Shown piece by piece: positions 16,358-24,323 of a stretch of 64,000 nucleotides of DNA. Position 1 is the stretch's first letter; the number at the start of each line of letters is the position of its first letter. Made by a program: the position numbers and the translations under genes. The notes under the pieces are model-generated. The model had not been told where the DNA came from, did not search any database, and saw nothing but the letters and a program-made list of their open reading frames with translations. The DNA lies in assembly GCF_011806565.1 (NCBI RefSeq), contig NZ_JAATOP010000013.1, positions 21,063 to 85,062 on the forward strand, written 5' to 3'. This DNA is from Marivivens donghaensis (GTDB lineage Bacteria; Pseudomonadota; Alphaproteobacteria; Rhodobacterales; Rhodobacteraceae).

Positions 16358-17131
16358 ATGGGCTATTTCACCAAAGACGACTGCAAGATCGAAGATTTCG
16401 CAGAACTCTGCGAACAGACCCTCGATCCGTTCGCCGTTCCGCAGGCCGACAGGATCGAGAAGAATATCCCGATTTACGACATGGCACGCTTCGGCTCTGC
16501 GCTGGGCGATACCGCGCAGCGGCGTAAGCTGATGGCGGAATGGGCAAACGTGCTGGGTAAGACCGCCGGCGTTCTGGTCATCAAGAACAGCTTTGCCGAT
16601 CTGACCGTGCTGGATGACGCGACCCGCATCTACGAAGAGATCATCGCGGAGGAGAAAGCGGCGAGCGGCGGCGGTGCCGACCACTTTGCCGCTGCGGGCG
16701 CGAACGGCCGCGTGTGGAATGCGCTCCAGAAGCTGTGCCTCAAAGACCCCGCAGCCTTTGCCCGCTACCACGCCAACCCGTCCATCGACGCGGTGGCCGA
16801 AACGTGGCTCGGACGCGGATACCAGATGACGTAGCAAGTGAACCTCGTCCGTCCGGGCGCGAAGGCACAGCAAGCGCACCGCGACGCCATGGCCCGTGCG
16901 CTTTATCCCGCGCTGGCTACTTTGGATCAGTCCAAAGCAGAACAGGATGCCGCGATTGCCGCATGTGCCGAAGGGTACTCGCTCCCGACGAACCTCGACA
17001 CCGATCCGCCCATCGGTGGCCTCGCGCCCAAAACCCAAGCGGTGATGATGTCGGAAATGCTGGCCGAAGGCGCGTCGCCCGAGGAGTTCAACGGCGCGCT
17101 CGACGCCTACATCGCCCGCCGCAAGCCGTAA
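16358..17131 (+). pseudogene. Phytanoyl-CoA dioxygenase-like protein, nonsense mutation plus internal deletion
   Basis: The remnant of an Fe(II)/2-oxoglutarate dioxygenase (PhyH type) seen in inositol loci. The frame starts MGYFTKDDCKIEDF after GGGAGG and runs 158 codons to a TAG at 16832-16834 just after GRGYQMT. Reading through in the same frame continues QVNLVRPGAKAQQAHRD, containing the HxD of the iron site, then jumps to MARALYPALATLD and the usual C-terminal GYSLPTNLDTDPPIGGLAP, ending at 17131. From memory of the family, a long middle section including the distal iron-binding His and the 2-oxoglutarate Arg should lie between HRD and the ALYPAL segment; it is missing. Two independent defects make a sequencing error unlikely. 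Confidence 0.8.
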
Positions 17132-17155
17132 AACAGAACGCCGGAAGGAAACCCC

Positions 17156-18259
17156 ATGATCAGATACGCCGTCATCGGAGCTGGCTGGATTTCTCAGGAA
17201 GCCTTCCTGCCCGGCGTCCACACCACCGACAACTCCGTCGTCACCGCAATCGTGTCGGGCAACACCGAAGCCGCCGAAAAGCTCGCGGCTTTCCATGACG
17301 TGCCTTACGTCTGCGGCTACGATGGCTACGATGGCTACGACGATTTGCTCGCGAGCGGCAGGATCGACGCCGTCTACATCGCGCTGCCAAATTCGCTGCA
17401 CGCGGACTATGCGATCCGTGCCGCCAAGGCGGGCAAACACATCCTCGTCGAAAAGCCGCTGGCGAATACGGTTGAAGAAGCCGAAGCGATGATCGCCGCT
17501 GCGCGCGAGGCTGACGTGTTTCTGATGACTGCCTACCGTCTGCACACCGAGCCCGGAAACCTCGATGCGCTGCGCTGCATTCGGGCAGGCGAGATCGGGA
17601 AGCCTATCGCCGTGCAGACGAACTTCTGTTTCCAGAATGCTGCCGGAAACAACCGCCTGAAAGCGGAACACCTCGGCGGTGCGTTGCAGGACGCTGGCGT
17701 TTACTGCGTCAATGCCGTGCGCCATATCTTTGGCGAAGAACCCACCGAGGCCCGCGCGCAGCACCATTGGCATGATGACGATCCGCGCTTCACCGAAGTG
17801 CCCGCGACAACGACCGCCACACTGAACTTCCCCTCGGGCGGTGTTGCGCAGTTTGTCGCCAGCTTTGCCATCCGCGAAACCGCCATGTTCCGCGTGATGG
17901 GCACAAAGGGCTGGATCGAACTCGACCCCGGTTTCCGGTTCGAATACGGCACGACGATGCGCGTCGGATATGACAATGAAATCGAGACGACGCTCTTCCC
18001 ACAAGTCGACCAGTTCGGCGGGCAGACGTCCTATTTTTCTGACTGCATCAAAACGGGCAAAGAGCCGGTGTCCAATGGCGAAGAAGGGCTCGCCGATATG
18101 CGCGCACGGATCGCCATTGAGGAAGCCGCCCCCGCAGGCAAGGTCGTTCAGATCGACAGCCCCGCACGTGACCATTATCCCGAAATGAGCATGGAGCGTC
18201 GCTGCCCCGTCACCGACCGCCGTCTGGTTCTTCCGAAAGCCGCGCCATATCTCGGCTGA
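17156..18259 (+). CDS. Gfo/Idh/MocA family oxidoreductase
   Basis: NAD(P)-dependent oxidoreductase of 367 residues, last of the plus-strand inositol operon. N-terminal AVIGAGWISQEAFLPGV; lysine motif ILVEKPLANTVEEAE near residue 100; active-site region HLGGALQDAGVYCVNAVRHI near 170. Closer to the glucose-fructose oxidoreductase/xylose dehydrogenase type than to IolG. A three-fold 9-base repeat encodes GYDGYDGYD near residue 54. The 3' end overlaps the convergent DUF6653 gene by 50 bases. Substrate unknown. Confidence 0.87.
   Translation: MIRYAVIGAGWISQEAFLPGVHTTDNSVVTAIVSGNTEAAEKLAAFHDVPYVCGYDGYDGYDDLLASGRIDAVYIALPNSLHADYAIRAAKAGKHILVEKPLANTVEEAEAMIAAAREADVFLMTAYRLHTEPGNLDALRCIRAGEIGKPIAVQTNFCFQNAAGNNRLKAEHLGGALQDAGVYCVNAVRHIFGEEPTEARAQHHWHDDDPRFTEVPATTTATLNFPSGGVAQFVASFAIRETAMFRVMGTKGWIELDPGFRFEYGTTMRVGYDNEIETTLFPQVDQFGGQTSYFSDCIKTGKEPVSNGEEGLADMRARIAIEEAAPAGKVVQIDSPARDHYPEMSMERRCPVTDRRLVLPKAAPYLG
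17315..17341 (+). repeat. Three tandem copies of GGCTACGAT within an oxidoreductase gene
   Basis: Units at 17315-17323, 17324-17332 and 17333-17341; the last ends in C. They encode GYD three times and keep the frame. Likely slippage expansion in the loop between strand and helix of the Rossmann domain. Confidence 0.8.
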
Positions 18260-18719
18260 CCCAGACCATCCGGTCAAGCAGCCACAGTTTCCCGATCATC
18301 GCCGTCACCATGCCGCTTACCGTGAGCGGCAGGTTCAACAGTGCAAGGCCCACGATCATCACCATCGCCCCTGCTCCGCTGAGGCGCGTCAGCCATTTGA
18401 CGACCGCGACATGATGGGCGAGCGCTGGGTTGGAGGACCGCTCCAGCCAGATGCGTTCGCCGGTGACGCCTTGGCTCATCCAGTTGTCGGTGCGCTCTGG
18501 CTTCGGAAAGACGCGCGGGTTGAACAACCCCCAAAGGATCACGAGCGCCACGAGGCCCAGCGCCCACCAGCCGATCCAGACCCTGCTCCACACGGAGAGG
18601 CATAATAGCGGGAGGAGTGTGATCCGCGTCCAGCCGCTCCACGGGTTGACGTGACGCTCCCAGACGTCGGGCGTCATGCCCATCACCCGCTCGGCCCGTC
18701 CGAACGCGCGGTCGGTCAT
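18210..18719 (-). CDS. DUF6653 family membrane protein
   Basis: A 169-residue protein with an N-terminal RHVNPWSGWTRITLLPLL-like segment (residues 22-41, NPWSGWTR), two hydrophobic hairpins (about 35-65 and 105-145) and DNWMSQGVTGERIWLERS between them. This matches the DUF6653 family as remembered; function unknown. Its start overlaps the stop of the LuxR-type gene by four bases (ATGA), so the two are co-translated; its end overlaps the convergent oxidoreductase gene by 50 bases. Confidence 0.75.
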   Translation of the reverse strand: MTDRAFGRAERVMGMTPDVWERHVNPWSGWTRITLLPLLCLSVWSRVWIGWWALGLVALVILWGLFNPRVFPKPERTDNWMSQGVTGERIWLERSSNPALAHHVAVVKWLTRLSGAGAMVMIVGLALLNLPLTVSGMVTAMIGKLWLLDRMVWVSRDMARLSEEPDGGR

Positions 18720-19222
18720 TTGGCAACCGCCATTTCAGCCATCCGCTGATCCACGACGTCATCGACCAGCATAGACGCGAGTTTCTGGCGGCAGTTCACG
18801 TCGCTCTTGCGCAGCACGGTCGAAACTTGGCTCTTTGTGGTGGCCAAGGCGGTGCCCCGCAGATCGGAGATTTCCTGATTGCTGAAACCCTTGATCATGA
18901 GCAGCGCGACCTCCTTTTCGCTATCGCTCAGGTGCCATTCTTCGAACCTTGCGTCGATCACCGCACCGATGTCGCCTGACACAGCCCGAAGCCTCAGCTC
19001 TAGATCCTTCTCCCTATTCCGGAAGCGATCAAGGCGATCCATAATGCTGTAAATCAGAAAACCGCTCGCTACCGCAGCGAGAATTGCGGAAACGCAGATC
19101 AGAACATGGGTCACGCCGTGCGAGGTCCGCGTCAGCAGCAGAAGAGCCTGCACGCCGGCGATATAGACGGCAAAAAACAGCAAAATCGCCGTTTTGGTAC
19201 TGGTCTTGAGGTTGACGAACAC
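18716..19222 (-). CDS. Membrane-anchored LuxR-type HTH regulator
   Basis: 168 residues: two N-terminal transmembrane segments (about 12-32 and 38-60), a charged linker likely to be coiled coil (MDRLDRFRNREKDLELRLR), then a GerE-type helix-turn-helix at 95-150 (LSDSEKEVALLMIKGFSNQE, TTKSQVSTVLRKSDV). Membrane-anchored one-component regulators of this design sense envelope or membrane signals. No receiver or ligand domain. Operon with the DUF6653 membrane protein downstream; upstream and divergent is a secreted acidic repeat protein, a candidate target. Confidence 0.82.
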   Translation of the reverse strand: MFVNLKTSTKTAILLFFAVYIAGVQALLLLTRTSHGVTHVLICVSAILAAVASGFLIYSIMDRLDRFRNREKDLELRLRAVSGDIGAVIDARFEEWHLSDSEKEVALLMIKGFSNQEISDLRGTALATTKSQVSTVLRKSDVNCRQKLASMLVDDVVDQRMAEMAVAK

Positions 19223-19441
19223 GGTGTCCCTCCTGAAATCCTACACAATCCAGAATTAAAGCGTGCGTTCTATAAGTTGCAATCGAACAAAAGTCGAAGG
19301 CAACTCCGCATCCCCGTACAAAACTCGTCATACCTTAGGTGGAAATGCGCACCTTCGGCCGTCGATCATCCCTCTGGCTCATGGGCAGCTTGTCGCACCG
19401 ATCTTTTGTCCTCCCCATCACCATTTACTTGGGAGGAGGCT

Positions 19442-20398
19442 ATGTCAGCCCACAAGCTACTTGTTACGGCCGCTGCTGCGGCACTCATTTCTACCCCTAT
19501 TCACCTTCATGCCGATGGCCTTGGAAACGCGATCAAGGATATCGGGGATTCCGTCAGCGAAGGCGTTGGCGACAATGCCGTCGGTGACGCTGTCGACGGT
19601 GTCACCAATGGCGCTGGAGATGCCGTCAACGATGTCGGCGATGCCCTGAACGGTGCAGACAACGGCGGTGACGGCGGCCTTGGCGATGGCGTCGATGATG
19701 CGCTGGGCAACAATAACACCAGCGGCGCGGTCGACGATGTCGTAGACGAGGTCGGTGACGTCCTCAACGGCGGCAACGAAGACGACGGGTCCGGCGGTGC
19801 GTCGGGCGTGGTCGATGACGTGGGCGATGCGCTCAATGGTGGCGACGATGGCGAAGGCGGTCTCGGCGATGCCGTGAATGACGCGGTCGGCGACAACGAC
19901 GTGGGCAATGGGCTCGACGATGTCGTTGACGGTGTTGGTGACGCCCTGAATGGCGGATCGGGTAGCGGCGGGTCGGGCGGTTCCGGTAATGGTTCCGGCG
20001 GTTCCGGCACCGGAGGCGACGGCATGGGTGGCTCGGGTGATGGCACCGGCGGCATGGGCGACGGCACAGGCGACATGAGCGACATGATGGACGACGACAA
20101 AACCATCGGCATGGCCCAAGGCTCTGACGTCAACATGGACGAGCTCGTCTGCAACGACGGGGGCAACACGGTCGCTTACCTCGGCTGGCCCGTTCATACC
20201 TCCGGCAATGCAGAGGTCGGCACCGTTCACCGCGTGACCCTCGGCGATGGCGGGGTGATTGCCTCCATCCGGTTCGAGACGATCGCATCGGTGACCAACG
20301 GCGCCTATTGCGTGACCGTGCCTGGCGGAAACATCCAACCTATGGGTAGCTACATCAGCATCCCGATCACGCTGTCCCAGATCATGGCTGCGCGCTAA
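19442..20398 (+). CDS. Secreted Asp/Gly-rich repeat protein
   Basis: 318 residues with a Sec signal peptide (MSAHKLLVTAAAAALISTP, cleavage probably after HLHA). Residues 25-185 are imperfect repeats built on VGDALNGG, alternating small hydrophobic and Asp/Gly residues (GLGDAVNDAVGDND, VVDDVGDALNGGDD), then a Gly/Ser-rich linker. Residues 225-318 are a non-repetitive domain with one Cys pair (VCNDGG, YCVTVPGG) that may form a beta fold. Start fixed by GGGAGGAG upstream; the frame extends far upstream without homology. Very acidic; could bind calcium or act as a surface/matrix protein. No family recognised. Ends in a clear terminator. Confidence 0.75.
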   Translation: MSAHKLLVTAAAAALISTPIHLHADGLGNAIKDIGDSVSEGVGDNAVGDAVDGVTNGAGDAVNDVGDALNGADNGGDGGLGDGVDDALGNNNTSGAVDDVVDEVGDVLNGGNEDDGSGGASGVVDDVGDALNGGDDGEGGLGDAVNDAVGDNDVGNGLDDVVDGVGDALNGGSGSGGSGGSGNGSGGSGTGGDGMGGSGDGTGGMGDGTGDMSDMMDDDKTIGMAQGSDVNMDELVCNDGGNTVAYLGWPVHTSGNAEVGTVHRVTLGDGGVIASIRFETIASVTNGAYCVTVPGGNIQPMGSYISIPITLSQIMAAR

Positions 20399-20417
20399 GC
20401 GAACGCCACTCGCGGAG

Positions 20418-20455
20418 AGCCCGGCATCCCACGCGGTTGTCGGGCTTTTTGTTTT
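20418..20455 (+). terminator. Rho-independent terminator of the repeat-protein gene
   Basis: Stem AGCCCG (20418-20423) / CGGGCT (20441-20446) followed by TTTTTGTTTT, 20 bases after the stop codon. Confidence 0.85.
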
Positions 20456-20528
20456 AGCCTCATGAAAATTTCTCGGCGGATGGTGGCCAGCCATTGCCTT
20501 TGCATCGGTCCAATTCATTTCTCCTCAT

Positions 20529-21893
20529 ATGACTTTGATCCCTTGGCTCGACACTCATATCGCATTGATGCTGACGTTCCTGGCGGCTGTCGCCACGGCG
20601 GCGGCTATCCTACGTCAACGCCGCTCGCCGCGCTCTGCAATGGCGTGGCTCGCGTTCGTCGTGATGATCCCCTACATCGCGGTTCCGCTGTTCATCGCAC
20701 TGGGTATCCGTCGCCGTGGTCAGCGCCACAGACGCGCGATCAAGGATCTGAGCGGAGAGCCCGGACTTCAGCGGATGCTGCGCGCCTACGACATGCCCGG
20801 CCCTGTCGATGGCAACAAGATCGAGTTCCTGCCGACGCCCGAAGTCGCCAAGAAAGCCGTGTTCGACGTTATCGCATCGGCCGAGAAAGACATCGTAGTA
20901 TCGCTCTACGCGTTGACCCGCGATGAAACGGGCGCAGCATTTGTCCATGCGCTGACCGATGCGGTCAAACGAGGCGTGACGGTCCGGCTTGAGGTCGACG
21001 CGTTCGGCAGCCTCAAGCGCCCACGCTCCGCGATCCGCGAATTCAAGAAAGCCGGCGGCCAGTTCCGCCTGTTCGCGCCGCTCATCCACGGACCGATGGG
21101 CCAGCCCGTGAACCTGCGCAACCACCGCAAATTGGTGCTCGCCGACGGAAAGCGCCTCTGGGCGGGCGGTCGCAACGTGGGGCGGAGGTATCTTGGCGAC
21201 TCCCAAAATAGCGATACGTGGGTCGACCTGTCGTTCTACGCGGAAGGCCCGATCACGCACGAATTCGCCCAGCTATTCTGCGAGACTTGGACCCGCTGCG
21301 GCGGCAAGATCGAGGATGACTGGCTCAAGAACCTCGGCCCCCATATCGAAAATCCGGGAACGTCTTGCCTGCAACTGATGCCGTCTGGCGCGGACCAGCA
21401 GGGCGATGCGCTTCACGATCTGATCGTGCACCTCGTCCACCGCGCCGAGCGCCGTATCTGGATATGCACCCCCTATTTCGTGCCGAGCAGTAGCCTGTTC
21501 GAAGCGCTCTCGACTGCGCGCCGCCGCGGTGTCGAGGTGCGCATCACGTTTCCCGAGCGCTCCAACCAGTCGCTCGCCGACCTCGCGCGCGGGCCCTTTG
21601 TCAACGAACTCGAAGAGCTTGGGGTCGAGATGAACGTGCTGCGTGGAAAGATGCTCCACGCCAAGGCCATCATTCTGGATGACTATACGTTTGTCGGCTC
21701 CGCAAATGTGGACGAACGCAGTCTTCTGGTAAACTATGAGTCCATGGTCATCGCGTGGTCGCAGGAAGATCGGGAGTATCTCGTCGACTGGTACCAGAAA
21801 CTCGCGGAAAGGGCCGATACGGGATTGAAGCCCGCCTCGAAACCGTGGCGACTGCTGGAAAAAATCGTGAGTCTCGCGGGCCCCGAATTATAA
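20529..21893 (+). CDS. cls: Cardiolipin synthase (phospholipase D family)
   Basis: Inner-membrane enzyme making cardiolipin from phosphatidylglycerol, 454 residues. Two N-terminal transmembrane segments (residues 8-28 and 38-60) precede two PLD domains with complete HxKx4D motifs: H199/K201/D206 (NHRKLVLADG) and H377/K379/D384 (LHAKAIILDD). The following GGRN and GSANVDERS segments are typical. Followed after 8 bases by a cation/proton antiporter gene, so the pair is probably one transcript related to membrane or ionic stress. No strong ribosome site is visible. Confidence 0.92.
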   Translation: MTLIPWLDTHIALMLTFLAAVATAAAILRQRRSPRSAMAWLAFVVMIPYIAVPLFIALGIRRRGQRHRRAIKDLSGEPGLQRMLRAYDMPGPVDGNKIEFLPTPEVAKKAVFDVIASAEKDIVVSLYALTRDETGAAFVHALTDAVKRGVTVRLEVDAFGSLKRPRSAIREFKKAGGQFRLFAPLIHGPMGQPVNLRNHRKLVLADGKRLWAGGRNVGRRYLGDSQNSDTWVDLSFYAEGPITHEFAQLFCETWTRCGGKIEDDWLKNLGPHIENPGTSCLQLMPSGADQQGDALHDLIVHLVHRAERRIWICTPYFVPSSSLFEALSTARRRGVEVRITFPERSNQSLADLARGPFVNELEELGVEMNVLRGKMLHAKAIILDDYTFVGSANVDERSLLVNYESMVIAWSQEDREYLVDWYQKLAERADTGLKPASKPWRLLEKIVSLAGPEL

Positions 21894-21901
21894 GGGACGC
21901 T

Positions 21902-23176
21902 ATGGAAGGCTTCGACTTATTCATCATATCGACCGGTATCATTCTTTACGCATTGATATCGGGCAAAGCCGACAAAAAGTCCTTCACCGGCCCGATTGCC
22001 TTCACCGTGTTCGGGCTCGTCGTTGGCGCGGGGCTGCTCGATTTGATCGACATTCCCATCCACAACGAGGCGCTCAACACGCTGGCCGAGATTACGCTGG
22101 TCGTCACGCTGTTCTGTGATGCGGCGCGGATTGACGTCACGAAGCTGTCGCGCGAGCATAACCTGCCGATCAAACTACTGGCTCTCGGGCTGCCGATGAC
22201 GATGGCTCTGGGTGCTGCTGTGGCTTGGGCGATATTCCCTGAAATCGGGATTGGTGCGGCGTTGCTGATCGGGATCGCACTTGCGCCGACCGATGCGGCA
22301 CTCGGGCAGGCTGTAGTGTCGAACAAGGCGGTCCCCCAACGCATTCGCCAAGCGCTCAACGTCGAAAGCGGGCTGAACGACGGCTTGGCCTATCCGGCGC
22401 TTCTGATCGCCGTGTCGATCGCTATCGCAACGTCCGAAGCGCGTGGAGCCTCGGCATGGGTTGCTTTTGTTGCAGCGCAAGTGGTGCTCGGCCCGCTCGT
22501 GGGCATCATCATTGGCGGCATTGGAGGGCGATGGGCCGAGAAAAGCGCGGCGTCAGGCGCGATGAACGAGGCGTTCTCGCAGATCATCGTCCTTGGCCTC
22601 GCCCTCGCATCCTATAGCGGAGCAGAGATCGTCGGGGGCAATGGCTTCCTCGCTGCTTTCGCGGCAGGTCTCATGATCGCCCGCCGCGCCAAACACATCG
22701 TCCGCGAAGCAACCCAGTTCGGAGAGGCCGAGGGGCAACTCCTCGGCCTGATCGTGTTTATCGTTTTCGGCGCTGTGCTTGTGCCCGACGCGTTCAAAAA
22801 CGGGATGGACTGGCGCATATGGCCCTACGCGATCCTGTCGCTGACCGTCATCCGCATGGCTCCGGTCGCCATTTCGCTGATCGGGTCGGGCCTGAGGCCG
22901 AATACGGTCGCGTTCATCGGATGGTTCGGTCCCCGAGGGTTGGCGTCGATCCTGTATGTGCTCCTCCTCCTCGAAGAGAGCGAGATCTCCATGGATGGCG
23001 TGATCGTGCAGACGGTCTTTGCCACCGTAATCCTGTCGATCATCGCCCACGGGTTATCTGCTGTGCCCTTCGCCCGCGCTTATGCTGCCTCCACGTCCAA
23101 AGATGCAGAGGAAGAAAGCAAACAGGTTCACAGCTTTGCCCACAAATCGACGGGGAAGAAGCGCGTTCAGTCGTGA
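21902..23176 (+). CDS. CPA1-family cation:proton antiporter
   Basis: Inner-membrane Na+(K+)/H+ exchanger of 424 residues with about 12 hydrophobic segments. Characteristic motifs: LIGIALAPTDAALGQAVVSN near residue 130 and LNVESGLNDGLAYP near 156, where the Asp carries the cation. GGNGFLAAFAAGLMIARR and GWFGPRGLASILY occur later, as in NhaP-type proteins. Start at 21902 (MEGFDLFIIS) is the first Met at a membrane segment; the frame overlaps cls upstream without homology. Short hydrophilic C-terminal tail. Tail-to-tail overlap of 10 bases with the DUF2793 gene. Confidence 0.9.
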   Translation: MEGFDLFIISTGIILYALISGKADKKSFTGPIAFTVFGLVVGAGLLDLIDIPIHNEALNTLAEITLVVTLFCDAARIDVTKLSREHNLPIKLLALGLPMTMALGAAVAWAIFPEIGIGAALLIGIALAPTDAALGQAVVSNKAVPQRIRQALNVESGLNDGLAYPALLIAVSIAIATSEARGASAWVAFVAAQVVLGPLVGIIIGGIGGRWAEKSAASGAMNEAFSQIIVLGLALASYSGAEIVGGNGFLAAFAAGLMIARRAKHIVREATQFGEAEGQLLGLIVFIVFGAVLVPDAFKNGMDWRIWPYAILSLTVIRMAPVAISLIGSGLRPNTVAFIGWFGPRGLASILYVLLLLEESEISMDGVIVQTVFATVILSIIAHGLSAVPFARAYAASTSKDAEEESKQVHSFAHKSTGKKRVQS

Positions 23177-24126
23177 CCGCCGATGAACGAGAGCGAGTAG
23201 GTCAGCGATTGGCCCGAACGGTTTTCGATCAGGATCGCGCCGCTTCGCACCGCAACGTTTGTCAGCCCGTCTGCTCCGCTTTGGCCCTGTAGTGCGCTGG
23301 CGCCCGCGTTCGCGATGCCCGATGCGACGGACATTGTGATCAGCTCCGGGGAAGTCCCCGTATCGTAAACAAAAATCGCGCTGTGTGGCGCCGACGGATT
23401 AAGGCTATCCACTGCGGTAATGAAAACAAAACCCGCCGCGCCGGGCGTCTGCACCACTCCGAGCTGGTCATCAGCCACGGCAACCGACCCCGATGACATG
23501 CGTGCGAGCTTGGACCAGCCCGTTGCCGCATCGACGCTGAGGCCCGTGTTCCAGTTTGCGCCGTCGTCGCTCACCTTGATCGCGAAGTCGTCGCTGCCCG
23601 TCGTCCCCATCTCGGCCCGCGCGGACCAGCCCGTCTGGAACAAAAGGCTTGCGGTGTCTCCCGCCTCGGACTTGTTAATCTTGAGCTGATGACCGGCCCC
23701 TTCATGGGTCAACAGAGTCGAGGGCGCCGAGACAGCCAGTCGGTTCTGCTCATCGGCAGAGGTGTTCACACCTAGCATGTCAGGCGCGGCGATATCGGCC
23801 CACGCAGTCCCGTCGAACACGACCTGTCGCGCCCCATCATCCAGCCAACCTTGCCACCCGCGTTGAGGCGTCACAAACAGCCAGCCATTCCCCGACCGAC
23901 ACGCAAGTTTCCCGCCTTGCCCGCTCCAATCGCCCGTCGGCGCGGCGCCCAGCGCGTAGACGGCGCCGTTCTCCACCACAGCAGGCGGATTGAGGGCCTC
24001 GACCTCCGCCAGAACAAGCTGTGTGACGTGGTCGAGCACTTCGATAGCCTCATTATGCGTGACGTGTTTTTGCGCCTGCGCGGGCTGGATAAACGGCAGG
24101 TTCAGGTTGGTGGATGTGTCGGTCAT
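23167..24126 (-). CDS. DUF2793 domain-containing protein
   Basis: 319 residues. N-terminal DUF2793 domain (NLPFIQPAQAQKHVTHNEAI, WSGQGGKLACRSGNGW, VTPQRGWQGWLDDG) followed by a beta-rich region with LLFQTGWSARAEMGTTGSDD and a C-terminal SGQSLTYSLSF strand. DUF2793 proteins in Rhodobacterales are found with gene transfer agent and prophage tail/spike genes, but none of those genes is nearby here. Start at 24126 (MTDTSTNLNLPF) fits the domain; the frame extends 26 codons upstream. Probably a surface-binding or spike-like protein encoded alone. Confidence 0.8.
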   Translation of the reverse strand: MTDTSTNLNLPFIQPAQAQKHVTHNEAIEVLDHVTQLVLAEVEALNPPAVVENGAVYALGAAPTGDWSGQGGKLACRSGNGWLFVTPQRGWQGWLDDGARQVVFDGTAWADIAAPDMLGVNTSADEQNRLAVSAPSTLLTHEGAGHQLKINKSEAGDTASLLFQTGWSARAEMGTTGSDDFAIKVSDDGANWNTGLSVDAATGWSKLARMSSGSVAVADDQLGVVQTPGAAGFVFITAVDSLNPSAPHSAIFVYDTGTSPELITMSVASGIANAGASALQGQSGADGLTNVAVRSGAILIENRSGQSLTYSLSFIGGHD

Positions 24127-24323
24127 TGCGGCGATCCTCTGGTTTGTCGCCAAAATGACCCAGAGCCGTTGCGATCCACTTAAGCCACCGTACGCCCTGC
24201 GCAAATCTACATAAAAGGCGTCTCAAATCACAGGCTTAGTCCTCTTTACCGCCTCATTCCCGCCCCGCATTTACCGGCGGTCGGATTAAATCTGACTGAC
24301 ATTATCATGCCTGTGGGGGGCAA

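Noticed and set aside
16838..17131. Separate small gene starting at GTG 16838
   Set aside because: It is in the same frame as the upstream dioxygenase fragment and encodes the family's C-terminal part, so it is one broken gene.
15218..18277. A 1019-codon open frame on the minus strand opposite iolG, iolE and the oxidoreductase gene
   Set aside because: It is an antisense shadow of GC-rich genes; the plus-strand frames show clear family motifs and ribosome sites, while this frame shows none.
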